Shown: positions 33,336-47,186, counted from the first letter of the stretch. The stretch: 64,000 nt of DNA from Wurfbainia villosa (GCA_025175895.1 CM045990.1:4960001-5024000); one strand, 5' to 3'. Program-made: numbers and translations. Notes: generated from the letters alone by a model not told the origin.

Positions 33336-34690
33336 TGATGCACGCGAACACGACCTCAAATCTCATGATAGAAATCGTCAGGACTCGAAGCGCGCACTCG
33401 CGCTCAATGCCGTCAAGTGCACGGATGTCGTCAAGTAATAAAGAATATCAATCCCACAGGGACTGAGAATTCGAGTATCAGTTTGTCTAGTGGACGTGTT
33501 GTTGTTCGGATTGGGAATCCTAGGGTTCACGAATGAGAGGTTGACGGTGGACTTAACTCATGTACGGTGTCACACGAAGGAAGAGAAGATTTGCTATGAG
33601 TATTTGAATGGGATTCTAGGACTTCGATTTCGCCTGTGTGTCACAGAGCACACTATCAATTGAATGTCGTCTAGATTTCTAACTATGATTTTGTGGAAGA
33701 GACATCATACACTTCCCCGATGAGCTTTCGCATCTATCGGGAACTACCTCTGCCATACCAGGTCGACCCCTGGCTTTAGGACGTGGTAGGTGGTACGAGG
33801 ATGCCGAATCAATCCCTGTGATGAATCAGAACGTGTCTCGTTTTCAACTCTATCACACCCTTCTATCAACGGTTACCGAAGATGAGGCCAACCCCTAGGT
33901 TCCTCTTTAATTATCCTAAATCTTTGATACGAGGGTTGTCACTCATCGTATCGGCTACGCATAGTAAATAGAAGACCAAAACAAATAGTTATCGATCTAA
34001 ACAATCACCAATTACAAATATGATTTCAAGAATAGAAATATATTTAAAATAACATGTTCTACGCACACAAACTACTCCGTAATCCTAGAATAGGAGAATC
34101 TACTCAATAAATACAAGAAGAGAAACACAAAGCATAATCAAATTCATAGAAATAATGTAAATTGCACAAGGAACGTGAATTACAATGCAATATGGCTCTT
34201 CTCTCTGGCATCAAAGTGTAGAACTTGATCCTCGAGCGACTTCCTTCCTCCCCGTTGTGAGCTTTCAATACTTTTTAAAACACCGGTGTGCCATCCCAGC
34301 CATCAGGCCTCCCCCCTAAGGTTTGAGTGTAGCTTCCTTTACATCAGGCCGAATCTCCCTGAAACCTGGAAAATAACTGAATCGCATCGAAATCGCCTAG
34401 CGCCACACGACCATGTGGATACACACGGCCAGGCCGTGTGTAGCTCTGGGGCACGAGCCGTGTGGATTCACAGGGCCAGGGTATGTGCCCTTCTGTTCTA
34501 GCTGCCAAATGTCTCCTTTTTGCTCCAAAAGTGCACCATTTTCCCCGTAGAATGTTGTTCTGCACACAAGAGTACAAAGAGCGTATCTCCGAACTAGAAA
34601 ATAGAAAATGCATGCAAAATAAAGTGAAATATGCAAGAATCAAATATAAAATGCAATGGGATGTGAGCGAAAACTACTCCTAAAACCCTA
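33336..34690 (-). repeat. 5' LTR of H (right edge uncertain)
   Basis: Starts TGATGCACGCGAAC directly after the PBS. The right edge is only approximate; composition and repeat type change around 34690. No partner LTR was found in the window, so the edge could not be set by comparison. Confidence 0.5.
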
Positions 34691-35161
34691 TATGTTTTGC
34701 TCACTTCAGGTAAAAAGTTATATGGTTTTTTCTAAGGCATTCTATGCTTTATGGGAAAATGGAAGGGTTTCTTATATTCTTTTATTGAAGGGAAATATAA
34801 AATTTTTCTAAGGCATTATATGCCTGGTATAAAGCAGAATTATGTTACATTTTTATACAAAGGATCATTGCTATTTTTGTATTTACTCATATTCTCTATG
34901 GCAATTATTAATGGCATTCATGCTGAGGGTTATTATGCTTGGTTGGAGTTGCTCCTTTCTTATTTCAAAAGGTATTCTTTCTAAGGTATGGTAATTTTGG
35001 TGCTATTTTTTCTAAATGTTAGAAATTAACTCAGGCTCTGCGCCTACTATAACAGCCTATGGGCTAGGTAGTTCTATTTCCCCACGGGGAACTATAACGC
35101 CTTTATATGACATATATAAATGTTCACATAGCTCTCCTATAAAAGCCTAAGGGCTAGATAG
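34690..35161. repeat. Old dispersed repeat (background of E, F' and the MITE)
   Basis: AT-rich DNA with degenerate units around TAAGGCATTATATGCCT and CTATAACAGCCTATGGGCTA. It continues at 36679-36751, 37978-38053 and 38866-39749. No gene seen. Confidence 0.5.
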
Positions 35162-36678
35162 TGTTGGGGAAATGTTGACCGCTAGAGGGGGTGAATAGCG
35201 TCGTAGAATGTGTAGATGGAATTCGTTGTGTTTGTCTCTACAAATTTCATTAGCGCACAGCAGAAATAGAAATAATGCAACAACGAAATAGACAAACATG
35301 CAAACGCACTAATACACAAGTATTTAACGTGGTTCGGAGTCGTATGGTTCATACTCCACAGATCGAGCTCTAAAGAGCTCTAGTGATGCACATGCAACCA
35401 CTAATCACAAATAACTCCTTCTCGACACAAGTCGGAGGTGGAGAAACCTCGTACAATAGTTTAGAACAATAAACTAAATACAACAAGCAAATACAATATG
35501 AAATACAACAAGAGATGCAAAGAAAACTTTACACAAAACTCTTTTGAATGCTTGCTTGTTAGGTTGATCGAATAGCACTTGGAGACTCTGAATTATAGCA
35601 GCAACTCGTCCCAAAACACCCCAAAGAACCTTGGTGAAATCCTCCTCCACGAGCTCCATTTAAAGCTTCTGCCTGGGCTAAAAATCGCCGATCAGTCGAT
35701 TGCTCGGGACCATCAGTCGACTGATGACACTGTTGCTGTGAGACAACAGTGTAATCCACGCTGGAAAAATCCAATGGATAGGACATCAGTCGACTGATGG
35801 AACCTTCACTCGACTACTTCCCCCGTAGTCGAGTTTTGATTCCATTCTGTTCCCAAAAAATTGAGCACCAGTCGACTGATCACACGATCAGTCGACTGCT
35901 TGCTCTAGCAGTCGACTGCCCACCTCTAGCAGTTGACTGTTGGAATACTTCCCACAGTCAAACCCTAGTTGACTCACACTAGTCGACTGTCATATGGCAC
36001 CAGTCGACTGGCATACCTCAAACATGAGGTTTAACCCAAGTATGGTGCCCCTATACTTGCTAGACCACCCGTAGCCTAGACCTAAGCCTTCTAGCCACCT
36101 CCGTCAGCCTCACGCCTCTCGGATCCCTCCAAGTCATCCATGACTTGTTCATCCATTGTGCTAGCCTTCATGTGCTTCCATCAGCTATGTTATGCTAACG
36201 GTGTCTACACCGGTAAGGCACATTGGACTTATGCTGCCAAGACTCCGCTTGGACTTTACGCCGCCAACCATTGGACTTATGCTGCCAAGACTCCCACTTA
36301 GACTTTACGCTGCCAATATCAAACCCCTTGGACTTTCCAAATGCCAAGACACAAGCTTGGACTTTCCCTTGCCAACCCATGTTCGACTTTCCATGCCAAG
36401 ACCCATGCTTGGACTTTCCTTACCGAAACCCATGCTTGGACTTTACATGCTAAGTACTCAAGAATTGGACTTTCCCTTGACATGGTCAACTCCAGTCAAC
36501 CATCAAAATCCCCCTCGAGTCAAACTCGAGTCCAGTCAATCATGATCCGGATCGATTGTATCAATAATCTCCCCAAAACATTATCAGACATCAATGTCAA
36601 ACTTCCATGTCAAACATCAAAACATCACTCGAGTCAAACTTCATACATCACTCGTGACCTGGGCCGATTGCTCCAACA
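35162..36678 (-). mobile_element. Solo LTR E (1517 bp), related to D
   Basis: Starts TGTTGGGGAAATG and ends GATTGCTCCAACA, with a perfect GATAG duplication (35157-35161 and 36679-36683). The layout follows the D LTR: AACGTGGTTCGG at 35326, six exact CAGTCGACTG palindromes at 35705-36010, and the CCAAG/CTTGGACTTT array at 36225-36480. Overall divergence from D makes it a separate family. No internal sequence remains, so LTR-LTR recombination removed it. Confidence 0.92.
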
Positions 36679-36751
36679 GATAGGCATTTTCCCCAATGTG
36701 GAACTATAACTCCAACTATAATGGGCAAGTAACATGCTTACAAGGCTTAAC

Positions 36752-37977
36752 TATTAGGGCAATCAACCCGTGATATGGTTTTAATATGTGTGGCAAAGGG
36801 TTTAAGTTAGGATGTTTGGATTTGATATGTGTGTTGGAGTCTTGCAGGACTTAGTAATTCGCACATAGAGCATTGGCGAGTTTCACCTCTCATGACTCGG
36901 TCCTTGAGTCGGTGAAGGATAGCTTTGCAGAAGTCGTGCCCTTGGAGCATCTGAGGGACCGTCGGATGAAAAGATTGGAGTGAAGCCGGAGGAAGTAGAC
37001 TTTAGGGCGAGACGCGAAGAATGGTGCTGCAAAGCCATGCGCTTGGCGCATCTGAGGGATGTGGCTGGATGAAGATAACTTCAAAGGCGAGGGACTTCAA
37101 GGAATGAGAGTAAGCGAATGTAACCCGGGATGGGGTAGTACGCTTAGGTGAAACTTGGCCAATTGGCTAAGTGTCGGATGAGATTTCCCAACATCAGTTG
37201 ACTGCCATGTCATGGCAGTCAACTGCTCCAAGTCGAATGGAATCGACTGGTATACGAGTCTGGTTCATGTGCCAATGATCATTGCCATGGATTGGCGATC
37301 GTAGATCACTGATCGTGATGAAGGCATCAGTCGATTGGCCGCAAGGGTTTCGGGCATAAAATGGAGTGTCCGCTTCCGGCACTCGATTGACAGCTCCATC
37401 AGTCGACTGATGGTAAGATCAGTCGACTGATGTGGGAGCCATTGGATAGAATCCAACATAGAAAGCATCCATTATTGGGCAACGGCTACGGGATCAGTCG
37501 ACTGATCGGGGCATCAGTCGACTGGTCCTGTGTCAACGGGAAGAAACCCTCTTCTTCTATAAAAAGAAGAGGTGAGGGACTTTGGGGGTCTAATGTTCAT
37601 GCTCTAAACTCTCCCAAAGTGCCCTAAATGTTTTCCATCCTCTTACTTGAGTTTATTTACATTATATTTGTAAGAGGAGTATCCTTGTGTAAAAGAGGTT
37701 ACCTCCACCTAGCTTGGTGCAAAGGAGAGATCTAGTGGATAGATTGAGGAGTAATTCACCTTGGACGAATCGGGTCGTGGATTAGCGGTGAGGCCGTGAA
37801 CCACGTTACATCTTCTTGTTAGCGAATTGCTCTTTACGTTGTTTTGTCTTAATTGTCTTAACTTTATTTGTGTTGCTCTAACCTTTGATTGTAGACGATT
37901 AAGCAAGCGATAGATTTCCACCATACGACGATAAAGGCTATTCACCCCCCCTCTAGCCGGCTACCATCGACCCTACA
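36752..37977 (+). mobile_element. Solo LTR F' (1226 bp), same family as F
   Basis: It reads TATTAGGGCAATC to CCATCGACCCTACA, the inverse of the F LTR at 58384-59676. The first dinucleotide is TA rather than TG. A perfect TTAAC duplication flanks it (36747-36751 and 37978-37982). It has TTCTATAAAAAGAAG (TATA) near 37557, CAGTCGACTG-type palindromes at 37190-37520, and the downstream element GAACCACGTTACAT at 37797. It lies only 73 bp from solo LTR E. Confidence 0.92.
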
Positions 37978-38053
37978 TTAACGCCTCTAGTATTTTAAGG
38001 CATAAATGTCTCCTACAGTATTTTAAGGCATAAACACCTCATAACAACATTTA

Positions 38054-38865
38054 GGCTACGTTTGGTACGGGGTAATGTAATCAAGTTTGAAATGTAATGT
38101 AATGTAATGTAATGTAATGTGTATTACATTACTGTGTTTGGTTAGCGATTGGTGTGTAATCTTTGATTACAAAAGTGATTATATTCGTTTGTTTGGTGTC
38201 CATATTTGTTATAAGGAATGTAATTCATATTATTATAAAATGACAAAAATACCCTTATAAGGTTGTCGTCGATCGCCGGTGGGCACCGGCCTATCGTTGC
38301 GTCGCCCGTCGGTCGTCGATCGGTCGCTGATCGTGTCGCGTCGCCGATCGTCGATCGCCGATCGTAGCCGACGGTCGCTGCCCGCCGATCGGTCGATCGT
38401 CGGCCGCCGATCGATCGTCGATCGTCGATCGCCGGCCGATCGTCGGCTATCGCCGATCGTCGTGGTCGCCGATCGCGATCGTCGTCGATCTGTCGGCGCC
38501 GACTCGGCCGCTTCGATCGGCCGATAAGTTGGGTCGCGATCGTCGGTCGATCGGCCGCCGATCACGCCGATCGATCGCCGATCGCCGGTCGATAGTCGGT
38601 TGCCGGTCGTCGGCGGTCGTTTGGTTCCCATCGATCGTCGGGCCGTCGGCCGTCGAGGATATATTTATCATGATAAATATTGAGTCCGTAATGTAATCGG
38701 ATTATATAGCTTTTCCTTCATAATCGAGATTACGGATCTTGGTTCTTATTTTGTAATGCGATTACATTACATTACACCTTTGAAATGTTACCAAACAAAG
38801 TAAATCATCTTGTAATGTAATCCTGATTACATTATAAGCCTGATTACCCCGTACCAAACATAGCC
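38054..38865. mobile_element. PIF/Harbinger-type MITE (812 bp)
   Basis: Terminal inverted repeats GGCTACGTTTGGTACGGGG and, on the opposite strand at the far end, GGCTATGTTTGGTACGGGG (one mismatch, extending to about 23 bp). A TTA target duplication flanks it (38051-38053 and 38866-38868), as for PIF/Harbinger elements. Subterminal TGTAA repeats (38083-38120) face ATTACATTACA near 38765. There is no transposase. The centre is a 400-bp block of CGATCG-rich DNA. Confidence 0.88.
38262..38660. repeat. CGATCG-rich core of the MITE
   Basis: Near-continuous GATCG, CGTCG and CGCCG units on both strands, very rich in CpG, while both flanks are AT-rich. Open frames on both strands here follow from the short period and are not genes. 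Confidence 0.85.
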
Positions 38866-39749
38866 TTAATGCATAAATTCCTCATAATATTTTAGGCATA
38901 AATGCCTCATAACAACATTTAAGGCATAAACGTCTCATGCAATATTTTAGGCATAAACATCTCATATAGTAGTCAAGGTTCAACACGTCATACAGTGTTC
39001 AAGATACAATATAAAAAGATCAACGCCTAGTATGTCAGTGTGATAGATGTGGGTATGGGAGGTTGATGTGATAGTGTTTGTGCATTCATGAACACTTGTA
39101 AAACTAGGGAACTTATGATAAGTGTGTGGTCTTTTTCGGCTAAGGCAGAGAAATTTTTTGGTTGTAAACACTTGTAAAACTTCACTCGACTTTTCTCTTC
39201 AATTTTACTAAAGAGGGGGAACTTATGATGGAGTCGGGGTTTTTTTCTGATCAGGATTAAGCTTTTCCCGAGTAGTATGTTCATTTCCCGAGCAATTTGG
39301 GTGATTGTTGAGTAGTATATGGGATCCTCGGTCTCAAAAAGGAAGAATAGTGCAGCATTGTTCAGTGACTAAGTATGGCATTGGTAGAGTGGTCTATGTG
39401 TTTCCCGGGTTGTTAGTATATTTCCCGAGCAATGTATGTGATTCCTGATCTCAGAAAGGAAGAGCAGTGCAGAGTTATTTAAGTATCAGCATTGGAATAG
39501 CAGTCTATGTGTTTCTCGGGCAGTTAGTGTATTTCCCGAGCAGTATATGTAATTCCCGATCTCAGAAAGGAAGAGCAATGAAGAGTTATTTAAGTATCAG
39601 AATTAGCAGAGTCATCTAGGTGTTTCTCGGACAGTCAGTGTATTTCTCGAGTGGTATGTATCATTCCCGAGCATGGTAGGGGTGAGTGGGGCAATATAGT
39701 TTAGTGACTAAGTATAATGCTAACAGAGTAGCCTTTATGAAGTCCCGAA
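38866..39749 (+). repeat. Old repeat related to the LTR of G, cut by A2
   Basis: 38870-38960 holds several copies of a unit around AGGCATAAATGCCTCATAAC. From 39270 to 39690 there are degenerate TTTCCCGAGCAGTATGT units like those at the window start, spaced 60-110 bp. The unit resumes after A2 at 56781, which shows that A2 was inserted into it. No gene seen. Confidence 0.6.
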
Positions 39750-41967
39750 TGTTGGGTTTCTGGCACCGCGGCGTGTGTGTGTTCGATCATGTTTCGTAAA
39801 CATGAACACAGCGGAAGCAATAAAAATAATAAAGACTTCTATTTATTACAACACACACAACACACGCATGCATATTACAACAAGTGTAGACATAACCGTA
39901 AATTTAAATTTGCAATAAAAGGAAATTTAACTACGTTATACCTTTCGTATGACGTGTAGCGGGAACGGCATCAACCGGAACGATCCTCGCTAGAATCGTC
40001 TCTATCCGTATCCACGCCGAGTTCCTCGGGATGACTTCGCTAAGCCACGAGCTTCGTCTTCGTACGGGTTACTAGCCTCGTGTTGAAGACGACGTGATCG
40101 AGAGATGATCACGATCCGAATCCAAATTCGGATCCTAATACGAGTTCTCAAAACTCGCTTCTCCAGAGAGGTATTCGTCAATCAATTGACGAATCCTTCG
40201 TCCTCCACCTCAGAGGATTACCGGAGATCGAATCCCCGGTAAGTTATCCACTGTCGGAGCTCTAACCGTCGTCCAAACGATGCTCCGACGAGAGGAGAAG
40301 AAGCTGTCCAGAAAACTGGACGGCTTGGTGGAGGAGTAGGCGCCGGCCAAAACAAGGAAGCCAAGTGCTCACCTTTTCACCGAAGCCTAGGAAGATCACC
40401 GGAGGGTCGCCGGAGGATCACCGGCTGAAGCTTGGACGCCGGCAAGGAGCTAGACGGCAGCACAACAAGCTGGGCGGCAATGGAGGTTGGGCGGCACAAC
40501 TTGGTTGGGCGGCACAACTAGGTTGGGCGGCAACTCCAAGCTAGGGTTTTTGGATTAGGGCTTAATTATCCATTAAGCCCTCTTTTATAGAGAACTAATT
40601 CTCTTAATGGTTATTGGATCATAACCATTAGGCCCGTTAATCCGCTCCATTAAGATAAGTTAAAATAAACCAAACCATGATGGTTTATTTTAAGTTAAAA
40701 TGAACCGAACCAACTTTTGGTTCATTCGTTTAAAATAAACCAAACCCTTTGGTTTATTCTCCTCCATTGGATTAGAACCAAACCATTTTGGTTCATCCAT
40801 TATGTCTTCATAAGACATGACCCATCCACGCTTCCATTGCGACTGAAACGATTTCATGCTCGCTTTATGTTTGGTCCAACCAAACCTAGTTTCTCTCGGT
40901 CTGAGAATCCCATTCTCTAGCTCGTTTTAAATCCTTTGGATTACGCTCGTTGTGCGTGTGACCAAATAGGTTCTTGGTTTATGTTGGCCGTCTATAATTA
41001 ACCATTAATTATAGAACGATCATGAGTGGCACCTAGTAGTACATCATGATCCCCAATTAACCGAAAAGATCAACGGTTGATCCAGAACTATTTCTGAAAC
41101 CCTTCTCGAATGATTCGTGCCCCATTCCCTTCACTCATCTTATACCCACTTGGTTCAGACATGGTCTATAGTGTCGGTCCCACTAGGTGACTACGTCACA
41201 CCTAGCCCAAGTATCATTTCCTCGTCCCCAGATTCTAGTTACTCCACATGTATCAAAGAGTACCTTACTCTAAACATGTAATGCTTTGGCCAAAGACTTT
41301 AGTAACAATCCGACGAGAGGCCATGGGTATACATCTCCTCGCAAGGAGTGGTGAATCCTTTATAGGCTATTCAAACACCTTCAATCACTTCGACTTATAC
41401 CCAATCATCCCGGGTCCACATCTCCTTAGAGATGCTTGCTTAAGATGTCAAAGCATAAGTTTCCATGATCAAGATGACTTGAATACCGCAAGTCAAAGGA
41501 ACATCGCACTTAAGCCACAGTAAGAACTTCATTGACATATCTATATATGCAGAGAACCATATGAAGTCTTACGACTGGTCACTCCAATGAACTAGTTACC
41601 ATAACTAGCATCCACGATTAACTCTGGACATCACAATGTCTCCAGCCAGTGAGAATCAGCTGCTTGGATACACCAAGGAGTATACCTCGTGCTAGTCTTG
41701 ACAGAATTGATGGTGTCTAAATCCATCAATTCATCGACTATGGATAATTCCGATACATCACAATTACACATGTAGAGATACTCACTAGTTGTGATCCAAT
41801 CACAAATTCTCTCATGCTGTGAATCGCATCATGGACTTCAGTAAATGAGTTTAAGATCCAATCAAATACATGAAACATGTATACTCAAATAGTGAATCTT
41901 CATTTATCATATAAACGGTTCATACATAAGGCGATTGCCTTAGGACATCTCTCATATATTACTAACA
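39750..41967 (-). repeat. Left LTR of A2 (2218 bp)
   Basis: Starts TGTTGGGTTTCTGGC and ends ACTAACA, followed by GACTCCCACTT, the complement of the PPT. Minus-strand TATA near 40582. Confidence 0.92.
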
Positions 41968-41981
41968 GACTCCCACTTGGC

Positions 41982-44900
41982 CTAATGCCAATCGCTACGG
42001 TATCCAATACCATAAGCTCGAACATGACCCTCAAACTTATTTTGAGGTAATGCCTTAGTCAAAGGATCCGCTAAGTTCCTTTCAGTGGGAATTTTCTCGA
42101 TTTGTATTTCGTTCCTACTGATGATCTCTCTGATAAGATGATAGCGGCGAAGCACATGTTTGGATCGCTGATGAGACCTTGGCTCTTTCGCCTGTGCAAT
42201 TGCTCCATTGTTGTCGCAGTAGACCGGTATTGCTTCAACAATGGCCGGAATCACACCAAGTTCATGAATGAACTTTTTGATCCAAACCGCTTCCTTTGCT
42301 GCTTCCGAAGCTGCAATGTATTCTGCCTCAGTGGTAGAATCCGCTACAGTCTCTTGTTTGGAACTTTTCTAACTCACTGCGCCCCCATTCAAGGTGAACA
42401 CGTATCCAGACTGAGACCTGGAATCATCCTTGTCTGTCTGGAAGCTGGCATCCGTATACCCGCGTATCACCATGTCCCCTTCTCCATATATTAGGAACAC
42501 ATCCTTAGTTCTTCTCAAGTACTTAAGGATTGTCTTAACAGCCGCCCAATGATCCATTCCTGGATCGGACTGGTATCTGCTCGTGACACTCAGAGCATAC
42601 GATACATCGGGCCTCGTACATAACATAGCATACATGATAGATCCTATTGAGGATGCATAGGGAATCTTACTCATGCAAATCCTCTCGTCTTCTGTGCGCG
42701 GACACATAGACTTCGAAAGGTGTACCCCATGCCTGATGGGTAGGAAACCTTTCTTGGATTCCGACATGCTAAACCTCTTTAGCATTCGGTCTATATATGT
42801 AGACTGCGAAAGACCAAGCAACCGTTTCGATCTATCTCTATAGATCTTAATCCCGAGGATGTAGGTTGCTTCTCCCAGGTCTTTCATGGAGAATGTCTTG
42901 GATAACCAAACCTTCACTGACTGTAAGATTGAAACATCGTTTCCTATAAGTAGTATGTCATCGACATACAATACTAGGAATACGACTGCACTCCCACTAA
43001 CCTTCTTGTACACACAAGGTTCGTCTGGATTTTGTGAGAAATCAAACTTTTTAATTGTCTCATCAAAACGGATATTCCAGCTCCTGGATGCTTGCTTCAA
43101 TCCATAAATGGACCGTCACAATTTTCATACCTTGATTTTATCAACCGATGTTAAACCCTCAGGCTGTATCATATACACGTCCTCGAGCAGGTTTCCATTA
43201 AGGAAAGCTGTTTTCACATCCATCTGTCATATCTCATAATCATAATGACCCGCTGTGGCCAGGAGCATCCGAATGGATTTAAGCATAGCTATAGGCGAAT
43301 AGGTTTCGTCATAATCAACACCTTGTTTTTGACGATATCCTTTCGCCACAAATCTAGCCTTATAGGTAATCACATTACCATCCATGTCGGTTTTCTTCTT
43401 GAAAACCCACTTGCACCCTATAGGCTTTATCCCTTCAGGTGGGCCAACCAAGTTCCAAACTTGGTTTTCATACATGGAATCCATTTCCGACTTTATGGCA
43501 CCAAGCCACTTATCCCTTTCTGAACTTGTCAGCACTTCTTCATAACTGGTAGGCTCCTCATCATCAATGAGTAACACGTCATTCGATCCTCTTACGAGAA
43601 ATCCATATCTCTCGGGAATATTGCGTGTTCTACCAGATCTACGAAGATGTGGTGTTACAATAGGTCCAGCCGATTGCTCATCACTATGAGTTGTCGGCTG
43701 TTGTGCTTCACCAGGTATCTCATCAATGTCTATTTGAGTCTCTCGAGCCTCCTCAAGCTCGACACTCCCACTGTTTTCTTGCAAGAGAAACTCTTTCTCT
43801 AGAAACACAGCATGCCTTGAAACAAACACCTTTTGTTCCACAGGATGATAGAATTGGTAACCCTTTGTTTCCTTTGGGTATCCAATAAATAGACATTTAT
43901 CAGACTTAGCATCCAATTTGCGATATAGATCCGCTTTCATAAGCGGACAACCCCATATCTTCAAGTAAGATACATGAGATTTCTTACTATTCCATATCTC
44001 ATATGGAGTAGTTGAGACTACCTTGGTAGGCATTCTGTTTAACAAGTAAACAGCTGTCTGAAGTGCATAGTCCCAAAAGGACTTGGGAAGAGTCGCATGA
44101 TTGATCATTGACCTGACCATGTCCAACAAGGTCCGGTTACGCCTCTCAGATACACCATTATGCTGTGGTGTATATGGCGGAGTCCATTGAGACAATATAC
44201 CATTGTCTCTTAGGTAATCAAGAAACTCCTGACTTAAGTATTCACCACCTCGATCCGATCGAAGTATTTTAATACACTTGTCATGTTGTTTCTCTACTTC
44301 ATTTCTGAATTCTTTGAACCTTTCAAAGGCTTCAGACTTGTGTTTCATCAAGAACACATACCCAAACCGTGAGTGATCATCGGTGAAGGTAATGAAGTAG
44401 CTATAGCCTCCTAATGCTTGAGTTGACATAGGTCCACATACATCAGTATGTATTAGACCTAGTAACTCTCCCACTCGTTCACCTTTTCCAGTAAAAGGTA
44501 ACTTAGTCATCTTTCCTTTTAAGCATGATTCGCATGTATCGTATGAATCCAATTCAAACAATTCCAGAATTCCACATCGGTGTAATTCGGACATGCGTTT
44601 CTTGCTTATATGGCCAAGACGACAATGCCACATATAGGAGTCTATTTGATTATCCTTTCGAGCACGCGTGTTGCTCGCTTCGATATTGAAAATGTCACTG
44701 GATACGTCCAACGTATAAATGCCATTACTCAAGGTTCCAGTTCCATAAAGTACGCCATTTAAAGTTATATAACAACAATTGTTACTAAACGTCAAATGGA
44801 AACCATTTCTATTTAAACAGGAAATAGAAACAATGTTCTTTATTAGAGAAGGAACATAATAGCAATTGTCCAGTTCTAAGACTAGTCCACTAGGGAGCTT

Positions 44901-45906
44901 CAGCAAATAAGTTCCGATGGCGGCCATGAACCTTTGCTCCATTGCCAACTCGCAAATTTGACTCCCCCTCGACAAGTCTTCTTCTATTCCTTAGCCCCTG
45001 TATGTCATTACATATATGTGAGCTACACCCTGTATCCAATACCCAAGTGTCTAAGGAAATAGAATGACAATCAATAACGAAGATACCTGAAGAGGATGGG
45101 GCATCGGATGCCTTCTTCTTCTTCATGGACTCAAGATAAATCTTGCAGTTTCTTCACCAGTGGCCTTCCTTGCCACAGTGATGGCAAGTGCCCTTTTGCG
45201 CTGGTTCCGCCTTCTTTGCCTTTTTGTTCTTTCCTTTCTTCTGTTCTTTTGCCTTCCTCTTAGAACCTTTCTTTGAGGAATCAACTAACAGAACCGCCTT
45301 CTCCTCATGCTTCACAGAAGGCTCCACAGTCTTCAGCATATTGAGGAGCTCGGGAATGGTGGATTCCAATTTGTTCATCCGATAGTTCATCACAAATTGC
45401 GAGAAACTCTTGGGCAAACAATGCAGAATTAAGTCAATACTTAACTCATGATCCATCACAAAACCGAGGGTAGCTAGCCGCTCGATGTACCCGTTCATCT
45501 TTAGCACAAACTGCACTACAGACGAACCTTCTTGCATCTTCATGGTGAAGAGGAGCCTAGAGACCTCGAACCTTTCGGATCTCGCTTGCTCATCGAACAA
45601 CTCATGAAGATGGAAGACCATAGTATTAGCATCCATATGCTCATGCTGCTTTTGCTACTCAGGTACCATCGCCGCTAGCATGATACAACTCGCCAGCTCA
45701 GAATCTGCCACATGCTTCTGATAGACCAACATTTGGTCTGGAGTTGCATCGTCCTTAGGACGGTCAGGAAGAGGCTCTTCAAGGACATATGCAAGTTTTT
45801 CCGCCTTGAGAACAATTCTCAGGTTTCTAAGCCAGTCCAGGAAGTTAGGCCCAGTCAGTTTGTTCGAATCCAAAATAGTGCGCAAATTCAAAGACGTCAT
45901 GATCAA
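41982..45906 (-). pseudogene. A2 gag-pol, left internal copy, inactivated
   Basis: Same domain order as A1: gag ATG at 45906, CCHC near 45170, protease WVLDTGCSSHIC near 45025, integrase HTDVCGP to SERRNRTLLD (about 44450-44120), RT with FLVLYVDD near 42970, RNase H down to about 41982, where the frame extends past KALP to VRAYGIGYRSDWH. Stops include TAG near 45652 (shared with the right copy), TGA near 45151 in the knuckle (CGA to TGA), TGA near 43224, two near 43120, and TAG near 42368 (TGG to TAG). A frameshift near 44930 falls where A1 has CACAGCA and this copy reads CATGA. RT keeps YVDD, unlike A1. Confidence 0.9.
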
Positions 45907-47172
45907 TTTATTGACCTAGAAATACAAAACGAGTAAATATGAGAAAATGATTTTAAAATGCATCAATATACATTTATAAATCCCATTCATTTTTCGAATT
46001 TCAAAAACCCCAAAATCACTTCGGGAGATCGTAGGTCCATCTCCGAATGGGCTGATATCCATCATAGTTATGAACAACCTTGGAGAGAGTCCAACAAGTC
46101 ATTCGTAACTACGACGGTAGGTATCAACTATACCGATTGCATATCACGTATATGCAACTATCACAATGTGTTATCAACTAATTGAATGTTCACACATAAA
46201 TCGGGTTGTTAACACATTAACAAGTATGCATCATATGCATAGCACCCAACTTCACCTCCCTTTACATCGACCTTGGAGAGAGTCCAACAAGCCGATGCTC
46301 CAGGTTAAAGCCAACCCATTAATCGGGAAATAGTTTTAATATGGTTAGAGCGCATTCAACCAATTAGCCCAGCTTGGAGAGAGTCCAACAACCAAAGCTA
46401 ACGATTGACCTCTGACTCTTACCATATTTGTATTAAACTATTCCATTGTTTGAACATGTTCGGGTTCGAGCCGGGTTTGGAGAGAGTCCAACAACCCAAA
46501 CAAGAAACGGAACTCTGGTTCTAACCATATTAATGGAAGGTGTAGGCTTTAATATTGTTTAAGGGTTTTTATGTCTCATCCTCTTTGCATGCAAATAACT
46601 ATTATCTACATGGCATGGCATACATGGCATACATCTACATGTCACGACACGCATGGCATAATGTTATGCATCTAATGCAATTACATGACATACAATTATG
46701 TCATGTATATATTTCCTTATATGTCATAACTATTTATGGAAATAAAATATGTTTAAGATTTGATTCTCCAAATCAAATCATAATTAAATTAGGAAACAAA
46801 TTTCCAAATCTAATCACATATTTTATTCATGGAATTATTTGATTAAGGAAAATCTATTTAGGAAACCAATTTCCTAAATCATTAAAACTACTTATGGAAA
46901 TAAAATATTTAAAGATTTGATTTCCCAAATCAAATCATGATTAAATTAGAAAACAAATTTCCAGAATCTAATCAAATATTTTATTTATGGAAAATATCAA
47001 TTTCCATAAATACTTCCAACTTTCCAAAAGTGGAAGATTTCCATAAATACTTCTAGACTTTCCAAAATTGAAAAATTTCCATAAATACTTCTAAATTTCC
47101 AAAATTAGAAAATTTCCAGAAATACATTATGACTATCTAAAACCATTTTACGATTATGTGAAACACAACACA
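45907..47172 (-). other. 5' leader of left A2 copy
   Basis: TTGGAGAGAGTCCAA stem-loops at 46080, 46273, 46374 and 46477 keep the spacing seen in A1. The AT-rich block next to the PBS is also kept. The PBS at 47173-47186 is damaged: CTCGATACC replaces CTCTGATACC. Confidence 0.75.
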
Positions 47173-47186
47173 GGCTCGATACCCTT

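Noticed and set aside
34286..34984. Short ORFs that could be small host genes near the H LTR.
   Set aside because: They fall across the LTR of H and an old repeat, have no conserved domain, and overlap on both strands.
38233..38671. Arg/Asp/Ser-rich ORFs on both strands over the MITE core.
   Set aside because: They arise from translating CGATCG repeats; low complexity, no start context, both strands alike.
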